From: Fusibacter sp. 3D3 | GTDB taxonomy: Bacteria; Bacillota; Clostridia; Peptostreptococcales; Acidaminobacteraceae | Direction of reading: 5' to 3' | NCBI RefSeq assembly: GCF_001748365.1 | Contig: NZ_BDHH01000002.1 | Location: 192,040 to 256,039, forward strand | DNA length: 64,000 nt | Made by a program: the position numbers and the translations under genes | Notes under the pieces: model-generated | Seen by the model: the letters and a program-made list of their open reading frames with translations, nothing else | The model's database searches: none | Told to the model about the DNA's origin: nothing | Part shown: positions 7,407-16,174 of the stretch, in pieces | Layout of the letters: each line of letters starts with the position of its first letter | Position numbering within the stretch: the first letter of the stretch is position 1

Positions 7407-7811
7407 ATGCCAAATGTTCAAATCGGAGTCCTTTCGTGTAGCGGCGAAGAAATGCTTGGAGGAACGCTTGCAAGAATGGCCACTCGAAAGGTCATGGAAA
7501 AGTTGCGAATAGGTAGAGTTGTTTCACTTTGTCTTCCGCTCTATATTGCGGGGGGAGAAGAGGAACGCAATTTTGCAAAAGAATTTCCAGTGATTTCAGT
7601 GGATGGTTGTGATAAATCTTGTGCCAAAATAGCAACATTGAAATATTCGGGTGAGGTAAAGGATACTGTCATCATTTCAGAATTACTTGGAAAAGATGTT
7701 GTACTCTCAAAAATGGTTTCAGCGAGAGATTTAACAGACGTTCATTATAAGATGGTGGATATAATTGCAGAAGAAATTTGTAAAAAAGTAGATGCTATTG
7801 TTGCGGAGTAG
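7407..7811 (+). CDS. DGC-domain putative zinc-binding protein (2)
   Basis: A 134-aa protein, the third DGC domain of the operon, starting one base after the previous stop with an AAGGAGGTAG RBS inside the upstream gene. The motifs are LSCSGEEMLGGTLARMATRKV, CLPLYIAGGEEER and VDGCDKSCAKIA. The middle CLPLYIAGG is the usual form in this family, whereas DGC(1) has CETACLAHIVSGDD at that place, so the two are probably not redundant. Role as for its neighbours: unknown, likely a metal- or sulfur-binding partner of the lipoyl protein. Confidence 0.78.
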   Translation: MPNVQIGVLSCSGEEMLGGTLARMATRKVMEKLRIGRVVSLCLPLYIAGGEEERNFAKEFPVISVDGCDKSCAKIATLKYSGEVKDTVIISELLGKDVVLSKMVSARDLTDVHYKMVDIIAEEICKKVDAIVAE

Positions 7812-7847
7812 TCCTCAGTTCAATATAATAAAATTGGAGGTATGTAT

Positions 7848-8123
7848 ATGGAAATTAAAATAGGTACAGAGGTAAGTGAAGCTTTAAAAAAAACGCTTGT
7901 TGCTAAAGGAAAAACTGCAGCACGATTTATTGTAACCAGCGTTGGGTGTAAAGGACCTTTATTTGATATTGAACTTAGTGATAAAATGGATGGAGATGTT
8001 TTGTTTGAAGAGGATGGCATTCCGTTTGTAGTTGAAGAGCATTTACTGGTGGCTCTGAAAAATCCTGTAATTGTAAAAAGTGGAGATGGGTTTTCGGTAA
8101 AACGGACAGCTTGTGGGTGTTAA
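7848..8123 (+). CDS. HesB/IscA-like FeS or thiol carrier
   Basis: A 91-aa HesB-type protein. It has SVGCKGPLFDIEL (Cys34) in the family position of the first conserved Cys, and the chain ends in TACGC (Cys89, Cys91), giving the three cysteines used by A-type FeS carriers. The ATG at 7848 is 7 nt after GGAGG; an ATG at 7842 is too close. It closes the first part of the operon before a strong hairpin. In this setting it may load or repair FeS clusters of the ferredoxin/HdrA-like pair, or act as the sulfur carrier. Confidence 0.75.
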   Translation: MEIKIGTEVSEALKKTLVAKGKTAARFIVTSVGCKGPLFDIELSDKMDGDVLFEEDGIPFVVEEHLLVALKNPVIVKSGDGFSVKRTACGC

Positions 8124-8162
8124 AAGGATAAGATTAACTCAGTAAGGTTTTTATTAACTTCA

Positions 8163-8204
8163 AAAGTATACGCTGTGAGATCTTTTCTTACAGCGTATAC
8201 TTTT
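8163..8204 (+). terminator. Hairpin between the HesB-like and thioredoxin genes
   Basis: Perfect 15-nt arms AAAAGTATACGCTGT and ACAGCGTATACTTTT with a 12-nt loop. The T-run at the end of the arm suggests a terminator (both strands), so the thioredoxin-CcdA pair may be transcribed by read-through or from its own promoter. Confidence 0.65.
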
Positions 8205-8245
8205 AAGCGTTTAGTAAAGTAAATAAGGTTAAGGAGCATTTACAG

Positions 8246-8839
8246 ATGAATGACAAACAGAGTAGCAGGAAAAAAGAAATAGTGATAAAGATTGGAATCG
8301 TTATGTTGGTCATTGGGCTTGTTGGAGGTGTATGGATTTATAAAAACAAACCCGTAACAGCAGAGGATACGTCATTAATTTTATCACAAGGGAAGACATC
8401 AGAGCATAAACTTCCAGAGCAAACTTCGGAAGAAGATTATTTTCCTCTGGAGGTGACAGAAGCAATAGATCTAGAAAAATTAAAAACTTATGGAGTGCCT
8501 ATTATTATAGATTTTGGTGCTGATTCTTGTAATCCGTGTAAGGAAATGGCGCCTGTATTGAAAAAGCTAAATGAAGATCTTGCAGGAAAAGCGATTATTT
8601 TATTTGCCGATGTCTGGAAGTATCCAGAACTGGCAACTAATTATCCAGTGGAAGTTATTCCAACTCAGATTTTAATAGATTCTGCGGGTAAGCCCTATTT
8701 TCCAAGTGAAGAAATGAGTATTGAATTCATACAATACACCCTAAAAGATACTGGAGAACATGTATTTACAACACATCAAGGGGGGCTTACAGAAGAGCAA
8801 ATGATATTGACACTGAGAGAAATGGGGCTAGAAGAATGA
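8246..8839 (+). CDS. Membrane-anchored thioredoxin-like protein
   Basis: A 197-aa protein. A single N-terminal membrane helix (about residues 13-30) is followed by a linker and a thioredoxin fold with the active site GADSCNPCKEMAP (Cys95/Cys98) and the cis-proline segment VIPTQILID. An RBS (AAGGAG) lies 9 nt before the ATG. It overlaps the CcdA-like gene by ATGA, so the two are a functional pair: an extracytoplasmic thiol oxidoreductase kept reduced by the membrane protein. In ars loci the equivalent pair has been named ArsF/ArsG, which would agree with the ArsR head of this region, but general disulfide reduction is equally possible. Confidence 0.85.
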   Translation: MNDKQSSRKKEIVIKIGIVMLVIGLVGGVWIYKNKPVTAEDTSLILSQGKTSEHKLPEQTSEEDYFPLEVTEAIDLEKLKTYGVPIIIDFGADSCNPCKEMAPVLKKLNEDLAGKAIILFADVWKYPELATNYPVEVIPTQILIDSAGKPYFPSEEMSIEFIQYTLKDTGEHVFTTHQGGLTEEQMILTLREMGLEE

Positions 8840-9528
8840 TTGATTTATGGCTAGAAACCTTATCGACTCTAATCTCAGAGCATATGTGGATTGCCCCATT
8901 GATCGCTTTAGTCGCGGGGATTCTCACATCAGTAACACCATGTGCATTATCCAGTGTGCCACTTGTTATTGGATACGTGGGAGGAACAGGTGGTAGAAAT
9001 ACAAAAAAAGCATTTAAATTGTCACTTGTATTTGCAACTGGAATGGCCATAACATTTACAACGATGGGTACGATTGCCTCTCTAGCGGGAAGATTGATAG
9101 GCACGTCAAGTCAAGTGTGGTATATTGCACTTGGCGTATTGATGGTTTTAATGGCTTTACAGATATGGGAAGTATATCATTTCATACCTTCAACTTATTT
9201 TGCGTCTAAAAGTATAAAAAAAGGATACACTGGAGCGTGTGTTGCTGGAATTTTAGGAGGGCTTTTCTCTTCGCCTTGTGCAACCCCGGTTTTAGTCGTT
9301 TTACTCGGAATGGTTGCAAGAAGTGGTAATATGGTTTGGGGCATGTTATTGCTCTTGTTTTATTCTATAGGACACAGTTTACTGGTTATTGTTGCAGGCA
9401 CATCCATAGGGTTTGTTCAAAAAATCATGGCAAGTCAAAAATACAGTCTATTAAGTAAACTGTTAAAAATAGCTATGGGATTGATGATTCTATTAATAGG
9501 ACTCTATATGTTCTATTTAGGATTTTAG
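8836..9528 (+). CDS. ccdA: CcdA/DsbD-type (ArsG-like) membrane thiol-electron transporter
   Basis: A 230-aa protein with six hydrophobic helices and the two conserved Cys-containing motifs, SVTPCALSSVP in helix 1 and FSSPCATPVLVV in helix 4, that carry electrons across the membrane in CcdA. The LGMVARSGN and YSIGHSLL segments are family-typical. It is translationally coupled (ATGA) to the thioredoxin gene and followed by a strong terminator. Together they would pass cytoplasmic reducing power, possibly from the Lpd/lipoyl module, to the outside. It could also act as an efflux permease, as claimed for ArsG. Confidence 0.87.
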   Translation: MIDLWLETLSTLISEHMWIAPLIALVAGILTSVTPCALSSVPLVIGYVGGTGGRNTKKAFKLSLVFATGMAITFTTMGTIASLAGRLIGTSSQVWYIALGVLMVLMALQIWEVYHFIPSTYFASKSIKKGYTGACVAGILGGLFSSPCATPVLVVLLGMVARSGNMVWGMLLLLFYSIGHSLLVIVAGTSIGFVQKIMASQKYSLLSKLLKIAMGLMILLIGLYMFYLGF

Positions 9529-9544
9529 ATCAAGAAAAAGATCA

Positions 9545-9584
9545 AGAAAAAGAGGCCTCTGCTATATAGGAGGCCTTTTTCTTT
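9545..9584 (+). terminator. Intrinsic terminator after ccdA
   Basis: GAAAAAGAGGCCTC paired with GGAGGCCTTTTTCTTT, followed by T-rich sequence. It closes the arsR-lpd-DGC-ccdA block. Confidence 0.85.
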
Positions 9585-9771
9585 AAAGTAAAGCATTTTT
9601 AAAAATGGAAAAATAAGTCGATTTTAGACCTTAAATAAATATTTTTAGAATTATGTGTAGAAAATAAAATAAGTGGGTATCTAACGAAAATGAGTTAATT
9701 CAGGTCAATTAAACAGCATGTAGATTGTCCTTATTCTAAGGCCTAAGGGCAATAAAGAAAGGGTGGAAAAA

Positions 9772-12700
9772 ATGGAACTACAAGACATTGCTAAACGGAT
9801 GGAATCATACATAAAAGACGATCAATTTCTACTTTCGGATGAAACAACCACACAGACAAATGACATATCGACACTTCTAAATGAAGCTTATCAAGTGACA
9901 ACACTTGAAATCAGACAAGTGTTTTATCAATTTGCGGATAAAATCACCTTGGAAGGTCATACCGTTTTGGAAGGCCAAAACGATGTCAACTTTACAGTAA
10001 TCTTCGAAAATGCCAAGGATAACCCCCAAGCTATTATTTGCTCCGTTTCTGCTGTAATGCCAAAATCGTGGCAGATGCCATTGGATGAGCAGAATGTATT
10101 TTTTGTGTCAGAAGTGATAACGCATTTTCAAAAACAGATCGGCGTCAATCTAATAACCGGTACATTGTCGGGGCTATTCAAGTTGTCTGATCTTGATTTT
10201 CACGCCGCTGGAAACTATCAATATGAGGGCCATAAGTGGTGCATCGAGTTTACAACAGATGAATCCTTCACAACGCGTACGTTAATGGAAGCATTAGATC
10301 ATTACGCACACCTAGGAATTCCAAGTGATGTGATTCCTGATGTGGCAGTTAAGCGTTTTTTACTCGGATATGAAGGCAAGGGCGAAAGTATATGGGACAA
10401 ATTAACAGCGGATGTGGATACGGGTTGTGACCTTTTACTTACGGATCAATTGGGGATTAAATCTTTTGGTGTTTCTTTGCAAAAAAGAAATACCAGTTAT
10501 TCGTTTTGCCTAAAAGGCAGTGTGGTCATTGCGACGACGTCGTTACCTATTTATCTTCAAATGCGTGATGAAGCATTCGAATTTGGCGTTGAAACAGGCA
10601 ATACGGGGTGCCCGTTGCCATCCCTTTCAGATGTTGGGGATCTTCTTGGAATCACGGATGGCTTATCTGTATTTCCCAAAGAGGTAGCAGAAGGCAAAAA
10701 TCTAACACTATGGCTTTTCACAATGGATGCCCCCTATAGTTTAAAACAACTCAATCAATTTTATGTCACCATAACGATTGATAGCAATTGGTCATTTTTT
10801 GGCATTGAGAGTCTGGTGTTGAAAACAATCAAAATTGGATTTTACCGTCAAACGATTGGTGACAAAGTGATCACGGGTTTTATCATTATCGGTACCATTA
10901 GCATCTCTGATTTTGATGTTCAAATCGGAGGCACCTATGATTCTGAAAGCGGATGGACTCTGCAAGGTGGATTTCCTGCGAAAGAAGAACTTTATTTGGA
11001 TCGGTTATTAGTCAGTTTTGCGCAGATGCTTGGCATTGAAAGCATTACAGCTTTGCCGATTCCAGAGATAACCCTTTATGATGTTCAAGTGACATTTGCT
11101 TTAACAAGCAAAACCTTTAAAGCGCACGCTAAGAATCGGATAACAGCGAAAGCAGACCCTACAATATTGGATAAGCTTTTTGAAATCCGTGCAGAAGTTA
11201 CCATCGAGTCAGAACTGATGGGTAATGAGCGCAATTATAAAGGTCAATTTAAAGGCATTTTGGATATGGATGGCAATGAATTCATCGTTACATATGACTT
11301 TGATACTAAAAAAATCAGTAATTCTAATAACCATGTATCTGCAGAATGGAAACCGCTCAGTGATAAAGATGTGATCACCTTGGTGAAAATACTGAACTTC
11401 TTTGGTATAAAGGATGTGCCATCGGTTATTTCTGACTTAAATTTTTACATCTCAGGCGTCCGTTTGGACTATGACATCGATAAGGGTGAGCTTGCTATAA
11501 ACGTAGAAACCAATGTATTTGAAAAAATTAACGTTGTTATAAGTGGTACTGACTATATCGTGGATATTATTTTAAATGACAAGATCGCCTTGTCCATGCT
11601 ACCGATTGTAGGGACGTATCTACACCTGCTGGATAATCTTGCGGTTGAGCATCTGGAATTATATGCCTCTTCTAAAGACAATAAAGCAAAAGGCACATTA
11701 AGCGGTGCTGCAATTTTAGGCGTGATTTATGAGATGCCTTTCATTTTACAAATCTATCAAAGTGCACCTAATCAAAACGGGCTGACACATAGTGGCATGT
11801 ATGATTTGACAGATAGAGATGGCAATTTAAATGCTTTGGTTACTGCGGACAATTCAAGTAGTGGTATGACCAAATGGTTTACGTTGAATAAATCATTCAG
11901 TATTTTTGAGTTTTACAGATTTGGTGTGGGTTATATTGATGGCAGAATCGCGTTCCTTTTAGATGCAGCCTTAGCATCCAAACCTATTGAACTGGGGCTA
12001 CTTGGGCTAGGGATTGGTTTAAAACTTGACGATCCTAAAGATGTCGCTTTTTATCTATCAGGCCTAAAAATTGCCTTTGACAACGGGGTCTTATCCATAG
12101 GGGGTGCTTTCCTCAAATCCACGCTGGGGGATCAAGAAAGTTACGAGGGTCAAATTTTGATTAAAACGGGCGATCTTGCTATTTTTGCAATGGGGATCTA
12201 CAGTGGAAAGTCGCTGTTTGTATCTGCACTGGTCAATAAAAATTTTGGTGGACCACCAGTCTTTTTTGTTACGGGCTTAGCTGCAAGCTTTGGTTACAAC
12301 ATGGGCGTTAAAATACCTGACATTGATGGTGTTGCCAATTTTCCTCTAGTCAGTGGTGCACTTGGCAACATAGATCAAGATCAAATGCGCATTAAGTTAA
12401 AAGAAAAATTAACCATTGAAGAAGGCGAAGTCTTTCTTGCTGCGGGGATCAAATTTACTTCTTTTAAAATGATTGAGTCATTTGCTCTGGTTACCGTATC
12501 CTTTGGAAATGAGACTGAGATCAATCTATTGGGCTTGTCACAAGTCAGTGTGCCCCCTAATTTGGGCAGTCATATAGAACCGATTGCCTTTGCACAACTT
12601 GCTTTAAAAATAACTGTTAATCCAAAATCTGGATTGTTTTCAATGATGGCAAAACTCACATCAGAGTCTTATATTCTTTCTAAAAATTGTAAGCTCACAG

Positions 12701-13980
12701 GTGGATTTGCCTTCTATGTCTGGTTTTCTGGTGAATATGCGGGTGACTTTGTCGTCACTTTAGGGGGATATCATCCTGATTACAAAAAACCTGCTCATTA
12801 TCCCGTTGTTCCAAGATTGGGCTTCCATTGGGATGTAACATCAGATTTGAAACTCAGTGGAGACCTCTATTTTGCATTGACACCTTCAGCATTAATGGCA
12901 GGTGGCCGTTTGGCTGCAGTTTATTCAAAGGGCTGTATTAAAGCCTGGTTTAAAGCAGAAGCGGACTTCTATATCGGATGGAAACCGTTCTTTTATGATG
13001 CAAGGTTGTTTGTTGGCTTTGGCGTTTCGGTCAAAGTGCATTTGTTGTTTGTTCACACGACTATTAACGTCGAACTGTCAGCAGGCCTTCACATATGGGG
13101 ACCTGAATTCAGCGGAGAAGCCAGGATATCCTTATATATCATTTCATTTACCATCGGTTTCGGCGCGGGGTCGCCAACAAGTCCACCAAAACTCAACTGG
13201 AATGAATTTGCCACTTCATTCCTTCCTGAAAATGAAAGGGCGCAAGTGGCAAATCAAGAAAGAGGTTCAGATACCCATAGTACAGAGCCTCAGACTGTGA
13301 TGCCTTTATCTGTTAAACTCGGTAACGGTCAGCGTGGAGAGAACGAAGTTGATGATAAAACAGTTCCTGCAATTGGCGCAGAGGGTGCAGAATTCATCAT
13401 TCAATCCGCAATACCGATCACAGCCCTTTTCCTCGATGGGGTGGCAATTGTTTTAAGCAAGGACTTACCTCAAGTCGGTGTACTACCGATGGGAGAAGGT
13501 AAGACGCTTCAATCTACTTTTTCAATAACCGTGAAGCATTCGGAAGCAGAACCGCTTCAATGGATTTGTGAACCCATTTATGCCAGTTTGCCGAATGCGG
13601 TTTGGGGCATTAAAAAATCAGAGGCAGAACTCATTAAAGGTGTTGCTATAGGGGTTCGAATTCGGCCAGTTGAGCGGAAAACCACCACTTTTCCAAAAGA
13701 CGGCTATATCGATCTGAATCAGCTGTCCATCTATGCCTGTATTGAACGGTTATTTACTTGGAATCTGCCTTGGCAACTCCCAAGTCATAGTCAAGAGCAT
13801 CCGATTGAGACCTTTTCGAAAACCATTATGGCGGATAATGTTTGCAATAAGCGTAAAGAGTGGATTCAAAGTATGAATACAGTTGGGTTTGATTTTGATA
13901 CAAATATCGATCTGGAAAAGATGGCAAAAGAAGCAGATAACATCTTCACAGAAGAAATGATACTGGGGGTACTGATATGA
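9772..13980 (+). CDS. Very large DUF6603-like protein
   Basis: A 1402-aa protein without signal peptide, predominantly beta-rich with recurring short segments of the form LKIxVxxPxxxF and many Gly-rich turns. The stretch around residues 825-865 (GGPPVFFVTGLAASFGYNMG, then FPLVSGAL) is what I associate with DUF6603; no activity is known for it. The C-terminal 200 residues are charged and unlike the rest. The ATG at 9772 follows AAAGGGTGG by 6 nt; the GTG at 9763 is within that RBS. It overlaps the next gene by ATGA and heads a run of five coupled genes, so it is probably the core of one multi-protein assembly. Confidence 0.72.
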   Translation: MELQDIAKRMESYIKDDQFLLSDETTTQTNDISTLLNEAYQVTTLEIRQVFYQFADKITLEGHTVLEGQNDVNFTVIFENAKDNPQAIICSVSAVMPKSWQMPLDEQNVFFVSEVITHFQKQIGVNLITGTLSGLFKLSDLDFHAAGNYQYEGHKWCIEFTTDESFTTRTLMEALDHYAHLGIPSDVIPDVAVKRFLLGYEGKGESIWDKLTADVDTGCDLLLTDQLGIKSFGVSLQKRNTSYSFCLKGSVVIATTSLPIYLQMRDEAFEFGVETGNTGCPLPSLSDVGDLLGITDGLSVFPKEVAEGKNLTLWLFTMDAPYSLKQLNQFYVTITIDSNWSFFGIESLVLKTIKIGFYRQTIGDKVITGFIIIGTISISDFDVQIGGTYDSESGWTLQGGFPAKEELYLDRLLVSFAQMLGIESITALPIPEITLYDVQVTFALTSKTFKAHAKNRITAKADPTILDKLFEIRAEVTIESELMGNERNYKGQFKGILDMDGNEFIVTYDFDTKKISNSNNHVSAEWKPLSDKDVITLVKILNFFGIKDVPSVISDLNFYISGVRLDYDIDKGELAINVETNVFEKINVVISGTDYIVDIILNDKIALSMLPIVGTYLHLLDNLAVEHLELYASSKDNKAKGTLSGAAILGVIYEMPFILQIYQSAPNQNGLTHSGMYDLTDRDGNLNALVTADNSSSGMTKWFTLNKSFSIFEFYRFGVGYIDGRIAFLLDAALASKPIELGLLGLGIGLKLDDPKDVAFYLSGLKIAFDNGVLSIGGAFLKSTLGDQESYEGQILIKTGDLAIFAMGIYSGKSLFVSALVNKNFGGPPVFFVTGLAASFGYNMGVKIPDIDGVANFPLVSGALGNIDQDQMRIKLKEKLTIEEGEVFLAAGIKFTSFKMIESFALVTVSFGNETEINLLGLSQVSVPPNLGSHIEPIAFAQLALKITVNPKSGLFSMMAKLTSESYILSKNCKLTGGFAFYVWFSGEYAGDFVVTLGGYHPDYKKPAHYPVVPRLGFHWDVTSDLKLSGDLYFALTPSALMAGGRLAAVYSKGCIKAWFKAEADFYIGWKPFFYDARLFVGFGVSVKVHLLFVHTTINVELSAGLHIWGPEFSGEARISLYIISFTIGFGAGSPTSPPKLNWNEFATSFLPENERAQVANQERGSDTHSTEPQTVMPLSVKLGNGQRGENEVDDKTVPAIGAEGAEFIIQSAIPITALFLDGVAIVLSKDLPQVGVLPMGEGKTLQSTFSITVKHSEAEPLQWICEPIYASLPNAVWGIKKSEAELIKGVAIGVRIRPVERKTTTFPKDGYIDLNQLSIYACIERLFTWNLPWQLPSHSQEHPIETFSKTIMADNVCNKRKEWIQSMNTVGFDFDTNIDLEKMAKEADNIFTEEMILGVLI

Positions 13981-15329
13981 CAGCCAATAATGAACGTTTT
14001 AAAATGATGAAAGTATGTCTACCCCCTATTGTTAACGGGGCAGGTTCGATTGAAGTAAAACAGGAGGTTACAACGCCTCAGACAGATACCTATCAATCCG
14101 AGATGCCTTTTCAGGTGACCGGTGCTCATTTTACTATTCCTGTTGAAGAGATACAGACCCTCTATCCACCATCGGATGGATCTAGTAATTATGGGAATTC
14201 TATTGCCCATATCACTTTTAAGAAGAAAAGTTATCCTTGGGAGAATTCTATATTGCCCAAGGCAATAAGAGTGGGTGCAGATGGATTTGTTGAAGAGGAT
14301 CAGGACATTCAAGTATTGCCATGGTTGGCGCTCATTTGCATTTCGGAAGAGGAGCAGATCACTGCAAAGAATATAACCTTAGAAGATTTGTTTAAAAATT
14401 CAGATGAAGCGCTCTTTTATCCATTAAAGCAGATGCCCCTTTGTACGGAAAAACCAGATAGCATCTGCTGCGTGATCGATTTACCGCTTGATTTGTATAG
14501 TCAGATTATGCCAAGGGAAGATGAGATTCAGTACTTGACTCATGTCAAACTGCTGGATCTTCATGATAAAGTGGATGATATGGTCTCTATGGATGGCTAT
14601 TTTTCTGTAGTTGTATCCAATCGATTTATACCCTCTGGTGAAAATGATATGAAAAAAAGCACAATACATTTAGTTTCTTTAGAAGGTTACGAAGGCTATC
14701 TGCCAGAAGGCGCAAAGTATGCTGAGCTGGAAGAGAAAAAAACAGTACGATTGGTATCGCTGTTTAGTTGGCATGTCTTTTCAACTCAAAAAGGAGAATC
14801 AGATTTTCGGAATATCATTACCAATATTGACAGTAAACCTTTGGCAATGACTGAAAATGAAGTGTTGAGACGGGGACAGATTCCGCTACATCACCGAACA
14901 AGGACGGGTGAAAAAACAGTTTCATTATACCGTGGACCGCTCATACCTTATCCACCAGAAGCATCACCGCGCATCACAAAGCATACTGCGGATGGTTTTA
15001 TGATCTATGATCCAGAGCATGGCCTTATGGATGCGTCCTATTCTGCTGCATGGCAGCTGGGCAGACTATTGATTCTAAAGAACCAAGCTATTGCATCTGC
15101 ATTGATTACATGGAAAAAGAATATATCAAGACAGAAGCATTTAGAAGCCAATAAGTCCGTTTTTAAAGCACAGATGCAGTTTGGACTCAAGATGGAACAA
15201 GGCGATATTATAGATTTCTGGGTCAATACCTTGTCCAAAGAGTTACTGGAAAATGAACTCATTGCACCGATTTCAATAGATACAAAACTTGAAAAAAAGG
15301 GGGATCAGGATGAAAAGCTGGAGAAATAA
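13977..15329 (+). CDS. Conserved protein of the DUF6603 cluster (450 aa)
   Basis: Unrecognised. There are no transmembrane segments or signal peptide. The N-terminal third is beta-rich (FQVTGAHFTIPVEEI, YPPSDGSSNYGNSIAHITFKK, VLPWLALICISEEE). The C-terminal third has RGPLIPYPPEASPRI and the helical segment MDASYSAAWQLGRLLILKNQ, which looks strongly conserved in character. It overlaps the upstream gene by 4 nt and the downstream one by 20 nt, so stoichiometric production with them is likely. The role is unknown; a structural or adaptor protein is a guess. Confidence 0.7.
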   Translation: MTANNERFKMMKVCLPPIVNGAGSIEVKQEVTTPQTDTYQSEMPFQVTGAHFTIPVEEIQTLYPPSDGSSNYGNSIAHITFKKKSYPWENSILPKAIRVGADGFVEEDQDIQVLPWLALICISEEEQITAKNITLEDLFKNSDEALFYPLKQMPLCTEKPDSICCVIDLPLDLYSQIMPREDEIQYLTHVKLLDLHDKVDDMVSMDGYFSVVVSNRFIPSGENDMKKSTIHLVSLEGYEGYLPEGAKYAELEEKKTVRLVSLFSWHVFSTQKGESDFRNIITNIDSKPLAMTENEVLRRGQIPLHHRTRTGEKTVSLYRGPLIPYPPEASPRITKHTADGFMIYDPEHGLMDASYSAAWQLGRLLILKNQAIASALITWKKNISRQKHLEANKSVFKAQMQFGLKMEQGDIIDFWVNTLSKELLENELIAPISIDTKLEKKGDQDEKLEK

Positions 15330-16173
15330 GAAAAAAGACCATCCCAATAGGGAAAGCCTTAGCGACAGACATACAAAATGGATAACTGCAGAGCTAATAC
15401 CTTTGCCCGAAGAAGTCAAAAACTGGATGAGTCAGTTGATCTTATTAAAAGAAGTGCCACTTGCGTACTTGGTGGTAGATGAAAGGGAGATGCCTGTTGA
15501 ATCCATTCGCTTTTTTAATGTGGATCCTCACTGGGCCCAAGCCTTGGTAGACGGTGCATTTAGCATTGGTGCACTGACGCAATATGAAGCTGTACAATCC
15601 ATAGAGCACTTACCTAGGCGATATGAAAACGCTAAAGCAAGTGTACGTCTATCAAGGTATGAAAGGATGCATTCAAATCATAAACCGCAGAATATGCGCA
15701 TGACAACAGAAGTCCAGACGCCACTTTCTGGGTTTATCATGCGTTCGGATTTGGTCTCTAACTGGAAAGCAATTGAAGTCAAAGGGTTTATGGGAGAAAC
15801 TCAACGGGATATTCTTCGCATGGAGACATTGTCGGATAAAGTATTAATCTGTATTTTTGAAGGCGAAGTGGATGCGGTTAGAATGTATGAACCCAAAGAA
15901 GTTTTACATTTTGGGACTCGAAGCCAAGATCGAAAAATTGACGTCAGACGAATTGATGAAGGGCATGAAGGCGAACCGCTTTACCAACAAGGTACCGAGG
16001 TAAAGGTGACGGTAACAGTGCCTGTAGCAGATAACGGAAGGTTAAAGGTGACTGAACTCAGAGAGACGCTTTCAAGGGCGTTGAACACGACGACGAATGA
16101 AATGGATTCGCCGCAGTTGGCTTTAGAAATGCTTTCGGTAGCAGGACAATGTGTTTTTGAAAGGGGGCAGTGA
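15310..16173 (+). CDS. Conserved protein of the DUF6603 cluster (287 aa)
   Basis: Unrecognised soluble protein. The start ATG at 15310 is preceded by AAGGGGGATCAGG and lies inside the end of the previous gene. The N-terminus is very basic (SWRNKKKDHPNRES). The body has NVDPHWAQALVDGAFSIG, FIMRSDLVSNWKAIEVKGF and DKVLICIFEGEVDAVRMYEP, then VLHFGTRSQDRK. These segments look like those of fold cores rather than random sequence, but I cannot assign a family. Its position between the 450- and 1139-aa genes argues for a shared complex. Confidence 0.68.
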   Translation: MKSWRNKKKDHPNRESLSDRHTKWITAELIPLPEEVKNWMSQLILLKEVPLAYLVVDEREMPVESIRFFNVDPHWAQALVDGAFSIGALTQYEAVQSIEHLPRRYENAKASVRLSRYERMHSNHKPQNMRMTTEVQTPLSGFIMRSDLVSNWKAIEVKGFMGETQRDILRMETLSDKVLICIFEGEVDAVRMYEPKEVLHFGTRSQDRKIDVRRIDEGHEGEPLYQQGTEVKVTVTVPVADNGRLKVTELRETLSRALNTTTNEMDSPQLALEMLSVAGQCVFERGQ

Positions 16174-16174
16174 G

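Noticed and set aside
12902-13300. 132-codon frame inside the 1402-aa gene
   Set aside because: Alternative frame of the large gene with atypical composition; no start signal.
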